A stretch of 64,000 bases of DNA from Olleya sp. Hel_I_94. Its GTDB lineage: Bacteria; Bacteroidota; Bacteroidia; Flavobacteriales; Flavobacteriaceae. The notes under the pieces are model-generated. The model had not been told where the DNA came from, searched no databases, and saw only the letters and a program-made list of their open reading frames with translations. The stretch spans positions 811,001 to 875,000 of the forward strand of contig NZ_VISI01000002.1 of the NCBI RefSeq assembly GCF_007827365.1, read 5' to 3'. The translations under genes and the position numbers were made by a program. Positions 16,845-24,338 of this stretch are shown piece by piece. How positions within the stretch are numbered: the first letter of the stretch is position 1; each line of letters opens with the position of its first letter.

Positions 16845-16878
16845 ATTCATCAGGTATCCGCTAAGACACCTGATGAAT
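16845..16878. other. Perfect hairpin between the aldo/keto reductase and monooxygenase genes
   Basis: The 11-base arm ATTCATCAGGT (16845-16855) is the exact reverse complement of 16868-16878, with a 12-base loop. No long U-tract follows on the minus strand, so it may be a weak terminator or an mRNA-processing or stability element within the operon. Confidence 0.5.
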
Positions 16879-16885
16879 AATATGA

Positions 16886-17824
16886 TTAAGTATTCCAGAT
16901 ACTATCTGCGGTGTATGGTCCGTTGTCAACTTCCCAAAATTTACCATCTATAAAACGGTGTGCTTTGTCTAAATCTTTCAACAACGCCATATCTTCTTCG
17001 GTAAGCGTATGGTTTAACGTCTCTAAATTTTGAAGCAATCTCGCTTCATTAATAGATTTAGGAATTACTGCAATGCCTCGTTGCATCGTATATGCCAATG
17101 CGACTTGTGCAGGCGACATATGTCTTACGTTGGCAATGTTTTTTATTGTGCCATTTTCCAACAAACGTAGTTTGGAATTTTCATCTACAAGCGAACCTAA
17201 TGGTGCATATGCTGTTATATGCATATCAAAATGCGAGCATAATGCTTTTAATTCTTTCTGCTGTAAAAACGGATGCATTTCTACTTGATTCATCTCTGGT
17301 TGATGCACTGCAGTCGCTAGTATTTCTTTAAGCTGATTTTCATTGAAATTACTCACGCCAATATGTTTTGCAAGTCCTTGCTCTAAAGCAGCTTCCATCC
17401 CTTTCCAAGTATTAGTTAATGGCACTTCTGATAATGGAATAAAATCAGATGCTTTTTCTGGCATTTCGGTTCCTTTTTTTAAAACTACTGGCCAGTGGAT
17501 AAGATACAGGTCTAGATAATCTAGTTGTAAATCTTCTAAAGTTTGATGCAGCGCAGGAATCACATTCTCTTCACCGTGAGAAGCATTCCATAATTTGGAA
17601 GTCACCCATAAATCTTCACGCGTAACCAAACCTTGTTTAATTGCTTCAGCAATGGCATTACCTACTTCTTTTTCGTTTCCGTAAGCTGCAGCACAATCTA
17701 TATGTCTATATCCTATTTTAATAGCCGAAAGTACAGCATTGTACACTTCATTTGGTTCAGAACGAAACGTTCCTAAACCTAAAATTGGCATTTCGTCGTT
17801 ATTTCTAAATTTTAATGCAGTCAT
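16886..17824 (-). CDS. Aldo/keto reductase
   Basis: The protein has 312 residues. The AKR signature HIDCAAAYGNEKEVG (near residue 42) supplies the catalytic Asp and Tyr, the lysine sits in WVTSKLWNAS (near 76) and the histidine in LYLIHWP (near 108). The C-terminal NADPH-binding segment IAVIPKS is near residue 255. It is an NADPH-dependent carbonyl reductase of broad or unknown substrate. It starts 3 bases after the MFS gene, so the two are translated from one message in the Crp/Fnr-linked cluster. Confidence 0.9.
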   Translation of the reverse strand: MTALKFRNNDEMPILGLGTFRSEPNEVYNAVLSAIKIGYRHIDCAAAYGNEKEVGNAIAEAIKQGLVTREDLWVTSKLWNASHGEENVIPALHQTLEDLQLDYLDLYLIHWPVVLKKGTEMPEKASDFIPLSEVPLTNTWKGMEAALEQGLAKHIGVSNFNENQLKEILATAVHQPEMNQVEMHPFLQQKELKALCSHFDMHITAYAPLGSLVDENSKLRLLENGTIKNIANVRHMSPAQVALAYTMQRGIAVIPKSINEARLLQNLETLNHTLTEEDMALLKDLDKAHRFIDGKFWEVDNGPYTADSIWNT

Positions 17825-17827
17825 TAT

Positions 17828-19036
17828 TTATATTTTTTCTTTTTTAAATAAAACTAGGGTCAACAAGAATCCCACAATTACTAGAATACCACCTACCCAA
17901 GGGGTCGCTTCAATACCTAAGCTCGATTCTACAACCATTCCGCCTACATAAGCGCCAATAGCAATACCAACGTTAAAAGCTGCAATGTTTAAGGCTGATG
18001 CTACATCTTCGGTTCCTGGTAAGTATTTTTCAGCCATCTTCACCACGTATAATTGTAATGCTGGTACGTTTGAAAACGCTAATATTCCCATAAAAAACAA
18101 GGTTACGATGGCAAAAATCTGACTAGAAGCGGTGAAGTATAACACAAACAATACGATGGCTTGTAAAGCAAACATTACTAATAATGCTTTTCCTGGTTTG
18201 TTGTTAGAGACTTTACCACCAATGATATTCCCAATCGCGATGGCAATACCATAAATTAAAAGGAATACACTAGTCATATTTGAAGAGAAACCAGTCACTT
18301 CTTCTAACAGCGGAGTTAAGTAGGTAAAAGTGACAAACGTACCACCATAACCAAATGCGGTAATGGCTAATACCAATAAAATAGACGGATTCTTAATTAC
18401 TTTTAATTGGTCTATAAGTCGTAATGGAGCCGATTGTTTGATGTTTTTAGGAACCAAAGCCAAACTAGCTATTGCACCTACTAATCCTAAAAGGGCAACA
18501 CCAATAAAAGTAGCTCTCCATCCAAAATTCTGACCAATGTATGTTCCTAAAGGTACACCAGTTACAATGGCTACCGTTAGACCTGCAAACATTATAGAAA
18601 TGGCTGTTGCTCTTTTATCTTTTGGCACCAAACTAGCTGCAATGGTAGACCCGATAGAAAAGAATACACCGTGTGCAAAACCTGTTACAACTCTTGATAA
18701 AAGCAACAACTCAAAACTTGGTGAAATAGCTGCTAAACCGTTACCAATGATGAAAAGCAACATAATACCCATTAGTAATTGTTTCCTTGGAATTTTACCT
18801 GTTAAGGCAGTTAAAATGGGTGCACCAATAGCAACACCAATGGCGTACAGACTTACTAGTAATCCTGCTGATGTTAATGATGTACCTAGGTCGTTTGCAA
18901 CGGTAGATAATAAACCTACAATTACAAATTCCGTTGTTCCTATGGCAAATGTACTTATGGTCAATGCCCATAATGCTGCTGGTAGACTCTTCTTTTTGGC
19001 TACCGTAGTATCTCTATGTATTGTTGATGTTTCCAT
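17828..19036 (-). CDS. MFS transporter, DHA1/AraJ-type exporter
   Basis: The protein has 402 residues with about 12 hydrophobic helices. The first reads ALTISTFAIGTTEFVIVGLL, a sequence typical of the DHA1 sugar- or drug-efflux branch (AraJ/YdhP-like). The loop 2-3 motif ALTGKIPRKQLL and the helix 5 GVPLGTYIGQNFGWRATF motif are present. It probably exports a small metabolite or xenobiotic handled by the cluster. It lies 25 bases after the cyclase gene and 3 bases before the aldo/keto reductase gene. Confidence 0.85.
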   Translation of the reverse strand: METSTIHRDTTVAKKKSLPAALWALTISTFAIGTTEFVIVGLLSTVANDLGTSLTSAGLLVSLYAIGVAIGAPILTALTGKIPRKQLLMGIMLLFIIGNGLAAISPSFELLLLSRVVTGFAHGVFFSIGSTIAASLVPKDKRATAISIMFAGLTVAIVTGVPLGTYIGQNFGWRATFIGVALLGLVGAIASLALVPKNIKQSAPLRLIDQLKVIKNPSILLVLAITAFGYGGTFVTFTYLTPLLEEVTGFSSNMTSVFLLIYGIAIAIGNIIGGKVSNNKPGKALLVMFALQAIVLFVLYFTASSQIFAIVTLFFMGILAFSNVPALQLYVVKMAEKYLPGTEDVASALNIAAFNVGIAIGAYVGGMVVESSLGIEATPWVGGILVIVGFLLTLVLFKKEKI

Positions 19037-19061
19037 AATTTCTAATTATTTTTTGTTATTG

Positions 19062-20000
19062 TTATTTAATGGCAACAGGGTTTATTTGTACTTGCGTAGA
19101 GCCTTCATATAAAGGATGACCTAATACAAAAAGGAATTCCCAAGCTTTATCCTCAACCAACTCATCTACAAGAATGTTTTCTAATACCTGAACACCATAT
19201 TCAGTTGCCATCATTTGATTTACAGGGAAAGAAAGTGCGCTATTTTCGTGTGGCACTGCTTCAAAAGACCAGTTGTCTGCACCTGCTGCAACAATTCCTT
19301 TTTTACCTAAATAATGCGCAGCTTCAGTACCAATTCCAGGTCCACCAGCTAGGTAACGTTTATCGTCTTTCCCCATTAATTTGGTCCATCCTGTATAAAA
19401 TAAAACCACATCACCTTTACGGATTTCAATCCCTTGTTTTTTGGCTACTTTTTCAATGTCTTCTACTGTAAAAACAGTACCTTCTTTTACAATATCTTGA
19501 TTGTAGTATGAGCGCATATCTAAAACAATACCTCTAGTTACAATTGGAGGTAATTTTTCTAGCCCTAATTTTTTCACACCAGATACGGTTAAAAAATCTT
19601 CTACTTTATGACCGTTATAATGCACATTGTCTCTACCATAATGTGCCAATCCGTTTATTTGAGACCCAACACCTGTCCAACCAATTAATTGGTCATCTAC
19701 GTAGGTGAATTTATTAGAACCTGCAGCAGCAGTTTCTGGTTGTAACGTTTCAATGTGAAAGTATCTATGACGGAAAGCTGCGGTTTCTGCATTTACCACC
19801 ATTCCTAAGCGGTATACTTTTCCTTTCTTCACCAATTTTACGGCATCTAAAACCGTTTCTTCATTCAAAAGGTTAAGTGCACCAATTTCATCGTCTGCAC
19901 CATAAGGTGACGTTGGTACTTTTTGTGCGTTTGTAGTTAAAGCAGTAAAAAGTGTAGCTGCTAAGGCAATTGTTTTTAATGTATTTACTATTGTTTTCAT
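19062..20000 (-). CDS. Secreted cyclase-family hydrolase (kynurenine-formamidase-like fold)
   Basis: The protein has 312 residues. A signal peptide ends near residue 25 (ALTTNAQK). The metal-site region reads GSQINGLAHYGRDNVHYNGH (near residue 115), the variant of the HxGTHxDxPxH motif used by the larger cyclase-family proteins, and a further conserved block is DVVLFYTGWTKLM near residue 200. Such enzymes open or close amide or lactone rings with a divalent metal. The signal peptide means it works in the periplasm, unlike true KynB. It is the first gene of its unit, directly behind one of the two matching operator blocks. Confidence 0.8.
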   Translation of the reverse strand: MKTIVNTLKTIALAATLFTALTTNAQKVPTSPYGADDEIGALNLLNEETVLDAVKLVKKGKVYRLGMVVNAETAAFRHRYFHIETLQPETAAAGSNKFTYVDDQLIGWTGVGSQINGLAHYGRDNVHYNGHKVEDFLTVSGVKKLGLEKLPPIVTRGIVLDMRSYYNQDIVKEGTVFTVEDIEKVAKKQGIEIRKGDVVLFYTGWTKLMGKDDKRYLAGGPGIGTEAAHYLGKKGIVAAGADNWSFEAVPHENSALSFPVNQMMATEYGVQVLENILVDELVEDKAWEFLFVLGHPLYEGSTQVQINPVAIK

Positions 20001-20048
20001 TTTAATATGTTTTTAAATTTCTTATACAAATTTCCGATGAATGCAAGA

Positions 20049-20094
20049 GGTGTGCGAGGATGTACATCACCATTTTAAAGTGATGTATATCACA
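20049..20094 (-). promoter_or_regulatory. Crp/Fnr-type operator block upstream of the cyclase gene
   Basis: It contains GGTGTGCGAGGA (20049-20060), TACATCAC, and the near-palindrome GTGAT-GTAT-ATCAC (20080-20093). The 20061-20070 arm also pairs with 20080-20089. The same 12-base box, arms and spacing recur at 21789-21833, in both cases 49 bases from the start codon. The half-site GTGAT/ATCAC resembles Crp/Fnr boxes, and a Crp/Fnr gene lies at 21859-22431. A -7-like AATTTG follows on the minus strand. Confidence 0.6.
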
Positions 20095-20133
20095 TATAAT
20101 TATGTTCATACATCACTTTACTTTTAATTTTAT

Positions 20134-21231
20134 TTAATCTTGAAGCTTCATTTTTAAAACCAAGTAAGGTGGTTTACTAGCATCTTTTCCTTCATTTAAC
20201 AAAGGCAGATTATGAAGCTGATTAGCTACGATATACAAGTAGTTTCCGTGTATGGCAACACCATCGGGCCAAGACAGGTCTTTTTTAGACTGTGCAATGG
20301 TTTTCATTCCAGCAGGCGTACTTTCTACAATGGCTGAATTTTCAACATCGGTGACATACACTTTACCGTTTGCACCCACTTTAAATCCGTCAGATTTTGG
20401 TTTGTTGGCATAAAACTCGATGTACTTATTAAGGTCGCTATCTTGCTTACTTTCATCCGCTAATACGGCAGACGGAATGCGATAAATTTTGGTATTTCCC
20501 ATTGCGCCATAGTAGATGTAATTGTTTTCGTCATCTATAGAAATTGGGTTTAAAGGATATCTTGGCTGAATGGTAGTACCATCTTTTCTTTTGTGGGATA
20601 CTAATCTACCGTGAATTTTCACTGGCTCATCAGCAGGCAAAAATGAAGCATTCCCTTCTAGAACTCGTCTTATATAACCTGTTTCTAAGTTTATCACTAC
20701 AAAAGCAGGTGCAATTGGTGGATTTAAAGCATCGGTCATATCTGCAATTACAGCAGTATTGTTATTAACATCAATCACAAAATCTTGTAAAAAAGGTTTT
20801 GATGACAACACCGTATTCGGAATAGGAAACACCTTTGTGACGTTACCGGTAACTAAATCAAAACCAACTAATTTTGGAGCCTGATTTTGCTTTACATTAC
20901 CCATATCTAATACCCAGAGGATTCCATTTGTATCGGCTTGAATTCCAATGGTTGAATTGATACCTTTTATACTTCCGTTTTTTGGTTTTACAATCCATTC
21001 TTTATCTCCAAACGGAATGGCTTCTCCATTAGGCAAAATTTCTTTCACCATATATTTTGAAGCGCTTAAGGCACTCATTGTTACAAATATTCTTCCATCG
21101 TTAGAGACTGTAATATTCCCAGGTCTTGCCTCAGGAAAAGTAGCTATGGTTTCTAATTGTGCTTGTGCTAATAGTGTAAAATTCATTACAAATGCAAACA
21201 AGGCTGTTTTTATAATTGTTATAGTTTTCAT
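20134..21231 (-). CDS. Secreted Yellow/MRJP-like beta-propeller protein (SMP-30 superfamily)
   Basis: The protein has 365 residues from the ATG at 21231, which begins the signal MKTITIIKTALFAFVMN with cleavage near LAQAQ. An in-frame ATG 69 bases upstream overlaps the cupin gene and adds no signal. Blades of a beta-propeller are visible: FPEARPGNITVSNDGRIFV, GILWVLDMGN, FLQDFVIDV, NPISIDDENNYIYYG and WPDGVAIHGNYLYIV. The closest annotation is the L-dopachrome tautomerase-related (yellow/major royal jelly) group, which overlaps gluconolactonase-like proteins. The reaction is unknown. It is co-transcribed with the cupin gene 26 bases upstream. Confidence 0.75.
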   Translation of the reverse strand: MKTITIIKTALFAFVMNFTLLAQAQLETIATFPEARPGNITVSNDGRIFVTMSALSASKYMVKEILPNGEAIPFGDKEWIVKPKNGSIKGINSTIGIQADTNGILWVLDMGNVKQNQAPKLVGFDLVTGNVTKVFPIPNTVLSSKPFLQDFVIDVNNNTAVIADMTDALNPPIAPAFVVINLETGYIRRVLEGNASFLPADEPVKIHGRLVSHKRKDGTTIQPRYPLNPISIDDENNYIYYGAMGNTKIYRIPSAVLADESKQDSDLNKYIEFYANKPKSDGFKVGANGKVYVTDVENSAIVESTPAGMKTIAQSKKDLSWPDGVAIHGNYLYIVANQLHNLPLLNEGKDASKPPYLVLKMKLQD

Positions 21232-21257
21232 CGTAATTGTTTTTAAAATTGAATTAA

Positions 21258-21740
21258 TTAGTTGCCTAAAAACTTTTTTTGCGTTGATGGGTCTACCCAA
21301 ATAACATCGCTTGGATCTCTGGCTATTGCGTCAAAAACGAGTACGTCTAACGGACCTTCTAAAATTTTTCCGTTACCGTGCGGTGTTCCTTTAGCCCAAA
21401 ACAATAAGTCGCCTGTTCCTGCAACAACAGGACCTTTATCGGCAACATAAAATTCTGCTTTGCCATTTAAAATGTAGAGGTAGGCATCAGATTTTGCGTG
21501 GTAGTGCATAGGTACTTCATCATACAACCTAAAGATTCTAACACCAGCGTGTTCGCGATCTAATAGTCTGATGTCTTTAATGATTCCGTTATGATTTTTT
21601 GGGAGTAGCGTAACATATTCATCAATATTAATAATACCGTAAGAGTTACCCATTGAAGGTCTTTTGCCTTCTTGCGCATAGGCGTTAAAACCTATGGCAA
21701 TTACTGTAAATAATAGAAAAAGTGTTCTTGTAGTTTTCAT
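21258..21740 (-). CDS. Secreted cupin-domain protein
   Basis: The protein has 160 residues. A signal peptide ends near residue 22 (FNAYAQEG). A single cupin barrel follows: motif 1 is VPMHYHAKSDAYLYILNG (near residue 75) with the two metal histidines, and motif 2 has the histidine in AKGTPHGNGK (near 117). The glutamate usual in motif 1 is not obvious. It is probably a periplasmic metal-dependent enzyme or ligand-binding protein. It leads a two-gene unit with the Yellow/MRJP-like gene, behind the second operator block. Confidence 0.8.
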   Translation of the reverse strand: MKTTRTLFLLFTVIAIGFNAYAQEGKRPSMGNSYGIINIDEYVTLLPKNHNGIIKDIRLLDREHAGVRIFRLYDEVPMHYHAKSDAYLYILNGKAEFYVADKGPVVAGTGDLLFWAKGTPHGNGKILEGPLDVLVFDAIARDPSDVIWVDPSTQKKFLGN

Positions 21741-21788
21741 AGTACATTGTATTTAATTGTTCGATACAAAATTCTATGAAAACAAAGG

Positions 21789-21856
21789 GGTGTGCGAGGA
21801 CATACATCACGGTTTTTTTGTGATGTACATCAATTTTGAAAAGTGATTTATGTCAC
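21789..21856 (-). promoter_or_regulatory. Crp/Fnr-type operator block upstream of the cupin gene
   Basis: It contains GGTGTGCGAGGA (21789-21800), TACATCAC, and the near-palindromes GTGAT-GTAC-ATCAA (21820-21833) and GTGAT-TTAT-GTCAC (21843-21856). It is the counterpart of the block at 20049-20094. The last site ends three bases before the stop of the Crp/Fnr gene, so it could also affect the end of that message. Confidence 0.6.
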
Positions 21857-21858
21857 TC

Positions 21859-22431
21859 TTAACTGTTAAAACGACTCAATGTCTCTCTAGATACGCCTAA
21901 ATAAGAAGCAATTAATTTTTTAGGAACGCGTTGTATTAATTTTGGAAGTTTATTTAACAGGTATTCGTACCTGCTTTCTGCGGTCATTGTGAGTAAAGAA
22001 AGGATTCTTTGCTGTAAATTTATATAACCGTTGTTAGATTTAATTCTGAAGAAGTTGGCAACTGCTGGGACTTCTAAGCAAATTTTCTCTCTATTTTCTA
22101 AAGACAAACAGAAAAACTCTGAATCTTCAAGGCAATCTACAAAAATAGAACCTGGTTCTTGGTGTTGAAAAGCACAGTGATCACTCACCCAGTAATTTTC
22201 CATTGCAAATTGAAGAATATGCTCTTTACCTTTCTCATCTATGGAATACGCTTTAACTAAGCCTTTAACAATCCAATATTCAAAATCCACAGCTTGTCCT
22301 GCTTGGATTAAGAATTGGTGTTTTTTTAAGCTTTTATATTCAAAGTGCGATTGTATAAAATTCCATTCGTCATTTGTTAATGCAAATAACTCTTCAAAAT
22401 GTTGTCTTAGTAAATCAAGTTTTTCTTCCAT
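21859..22431 (-). CDS. Crp/Fnr-family transcriptional regulator
   Basis: The protein has 190 residues. The N-terminal cyclic-nucleotide-binding-like barrel spans about 1-125 (SLKKHQFLIQAGQ, then HILQFAMENYWVSD). The C-terminal helix-turn-helix ends KLIASYLGVSRETLSRF. No [4Fe-4S] cysteine cluster is seen, so it is not an oxygen sensor of the classical Fnr type. It is short at the C-terminus, like other Bacteroidota Crp-like regulators. It sits directly upstream of the cupin unit on the same strand, and the two GTGAT-N4-ATCA(C/A) operator blocks downstream are its most likely targets. Confidence 0.85.
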   Translation of the reverse strand: MEEKLDLLRQHFEELFALTNDEWNFIQSHFEYKSLKKHQFLIQAGQAVDFEYWIVKGLVKAYSIDEKGKEHILQFAMENYWVSDHCAFQHQEPGSIFVDCLEDSEFFCLSLENREKICLEVPAVANFFRIKSNNGYINLQQRILSLLTMTAESRYEYLLNKLPKLIQRVPKKLIASYLGVSRETLSRFNS

Positions 22432-22435
22432 AATG

Positions 22436-22443
22436 CAAATTTA
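22436..22443 (-). promoter_or_regulatory. -7 box TAAATTTG of the Crp/Fnr gene, near-leaderless
   Basis: The minus strand reads TAAATTTG-CATT-ATG: an exact TAnnTTTG -7 box only 4 bases before the start codon, so transcription would start at or beside the ATG. Confidence 0.45.
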
Positions 22444-22567
22444 TTTTTTATTTCTGTTTCTGGAAAGTTTTACTAGTGGTTAAATATATTGATTGGTGTT
22501 GCTTGTCAAATGTGGATCAACAAACATATAAACTCCCAAATAATAACAGAAGCCAATTAATTAATAG

Positions 22568-23173
22568 TTAAGCAAAAAAATCTTTTAAGCCACTCAATAT
22601 ACTTTGTACTGCATATGAGGCTAATATTAATCCCATAATTTTACTAATTACGGTAATACCATACTCACCAACCTTTTCTTGCACAACATTTGCTGCTAAA
22701 AGTAATAGCGATGTAATTGCAACAACAACTAAAACTAATAAAATAGTAATGGTTTGCTGCTCTATTGTATAAACATGATTATCGGTCATTAAAACCACAG
22801 CCATTATGGCTCCTGGAGACGCTATGGAAGGTATAGCTACAGGAAAAATAGTGACGTGTTTATAATCTTTAATTAAGTGTTTTTCGGTTTCTGGTTTACC
22901 ATCTCCAAAAATCATTGTCAATGCAAACAAAAATAAGATTACACCTCCAGAAATCTGAAACGCATCTAAAGTTACTTGCATACCTTCTAAAATAAATTGA
23001 CCAATAACCATAAAAAACAGAAGTACAAAAAACGCAACAATACTAGCTCTGATGGCCACACGTTTTTTATATTTTTTATCAAAATTTTTGGTAGCTTCTA
23101 AATAAACAGGTACTGATCCTAATGGATCAATTACAGCAATTAAAAATAATATAGTTGTTAAAATGTCTTTCAT
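22568..23173 (-). CDS. MarC-family integral membrane protein
   Basis: The protein has 201 residues with six predicted helices. The start MKDILTTILFLIAVIDPLGSVP carries the DPxGxxP motif typical of MarC/UPF0056 proteins, repeated as SIASPGAIMAV in the second half. It lies in the inner membrane. The function is unproven; the old link to multiple antibiotic resistance has not held up. It starts 5 bases after the DUF3124 gene, so it is the last gene of ytxJ-DUF3124-marC. Confidence 0.88.
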   Translation of the reverse strand: MKDILTTILFLIAVIDPLGSVPVYLEATKNFDKKYKKRVAIRASIVAFFVLLFFMVIGQFILEGMQVTLDAFQISGGVILFLFALTMIFGDGKPETEKHLIKDYKHVTIFPVAIPSIASPGAIMAVVLMTDNHVYTIEQQTITILLVLVVVAITSLLLLAANVVQEKVGEYGITVISKIMGLILASYAVQSILSGLKDFFA

Positions 23174-23178
23174 ATTTT

Positions 23179-23685
23179 TTACTCGATTTCAACACCTTTA
23201 GTTGTAAAAGACAAACCTTGTTGTCCTGAGGTAGAGATCATCACTGCTTCAAAATAAGGCGGTTTTGCATCTTTAGACGCTAACCAATCAAAAACAAAAT
23301 TAGCACCTGTACCACCTTCTATATCTCTTTCATTAATAACAATTTCAATAGTTTGCATCGGATTTACATAAATCGTTTCGGTAAAATACACTTTAACTAA
23401 ATCCCCTTTTGTATTGTAAAAATCCGCTTCTTTTATAAAAATAGTATCCTTTTTATTAATATTTCTAATACTAACAGTTGCAGTCAAATCATGGCGTTTA
23501 TGCTCTGTAACACTATATATTTGGGAGTACACAGATAAATATGTTGACCCAGAAACTAACGAGTCACTAAGTGGTTTATTCCATTGCATCGCTTTCCAAT
23601 TATTAGAAGCTACATAGACGTCTTCCTGTTCAGTTTCGCAACTAAAAGCGACTAACACGATAATAAAAAACAATACATATCTCAT
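23179..23685 (-). CDS. DUF3124 lipoprotein
   Basis: The protein has 168 residues. The signal MRYVLFFIIVLVAFSC ends with a lipobox cysteine at residue 16. The body has the DUF3124 features: STYLSVYSQIYS (near 48), LTATVSIRNINKKDTIFI (near 68) and GTGANFVFDWLA (near 125). DUF3124 proteins are periplasmic or membrane-anchored and of unknown role. It lies 4 bases after ytxJ and 5 before marC, so it is co-transcribed with both. Confidence 0.82.
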   Translation of the reverse strand: MRYVLFFIIVLVAFSCETEQEDVYVASNNWKAMQWNKPLSDSLVSGSTYLSVYSQIYSVTEHKRHDLTATVSIRNINKKDTIFIKEADFYNTKGDLVKVYFTETIYVNPMQTIEIVINERDIEGGTGANFVFDWLASKDAKPPYFEAVMISTSGQQGLSFTTKGVEIE

Positions 23686-23689
23686 AATT

Positions 23690-24070
23690 TTAAATAAATT
23701 TAGTTAAATCAATCTCATTTATTGCACCATGACTGGCATGTGCCACCACTACTCCATTTTTTATCACTAATAACTGTGGACTTTGGTGCATTACCTGAAA
23801 CTTATAACCAGTCTCATTAGAGACTTCTCTGTAGCTTAATAAGTCTAGATAATATAAATCTAAATTAGCATCCACGTCAAACGCAGCAACAAACTGGTTC
23901 ATAACCATACTACTTATTCCACATCGTGTAGAATGCTTAAATATAACTTGTGTTTTACCAAGTGATAAACGCTCTATCTCTGATAACTGAGACACTTCGG
24001 TTAAATTTTTCCATGGTAATACTTTCTCTTCTTTTGGCGCTTTTGATCCTCCAAATAATTTTCCAAACAT
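23690..24070 (-). CDS. ytxJ: Bacillithiol-system redox protein YtxJ
   Basis: The protein has 126 residues and a thioredoxin-like fold. The single-cysteine site KHSTRCGISS (near residue 48) and the cis-proline segment HQSPQLLVI (near 98) match YtxJ, a monothiol bacilliredoxin-like protein found in genomes that make bacillithiol. No second active-site cysteine is present, as expected. It leads the operon ytxJ-DUF3124-marC and is divergent from clpB across a 268-base gap, which suggests stress-related expression. Confidence 0.85.
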   Translation of the reverse strand: MFGKLFGGSKAPKEEKVLPWKNLTEVSQLSEIERLSLGKTQVIFKHSTRCGISSMVMNQFVAAFDVDANLDLYYLDLLSYREVSNETGYKFQVMHQSPQLLVIKNGVVVAHASHGAINEIDLTKFI

Positions 24071-24300
24071 AATAATTTCTTTTTAGCAAATTAACGCTAT
24101 AAGTTAAACAAAAATATCATTTTTATGATACATATCATAGATTATGTCGAAAGGTTTTGATTAACTTACATAGAAATAAAACGAAACCATCAACTGACTA
24201 AAAGTCAGCTAAAAACCAGGCTAAAGCGACATTTTGTCTTGCAATTGCAATTGGTAAGGTAATTGAAATATAGCACTCGTAAACAATAATAAACTTAAGG

Positions 24301-24318
24301 TTTTCGCTTACGCGGAAA
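24301..24318 (+). repeat. Short hairpin repeat in the clpB leader
   Basis: TTTTCGC-TTAC-GCGGAAA forms a 7-bp stem with one G-T pair, 20 bases before the clpB ATG. Its sequence is nearly the same as the hairpins at 417-435 and 62313-62332. The rest of the 268-base ytxJ-clpB gap holds no gene, only an isolated CTGACTAAAAGTCAG inverted repeat. Confidence 0.5.
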
Positions 24319-24338
24319 TTAAAAAACACATACTATAT

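Noticed and set aside
18537..19112. 191-residue plus-strand ORF opposite the MFS gene
   Set aside because: It is antisense to a clear 402-residue transporter with normal motifs. Its composition is the mirror of the membrane helices and no family features are seen.
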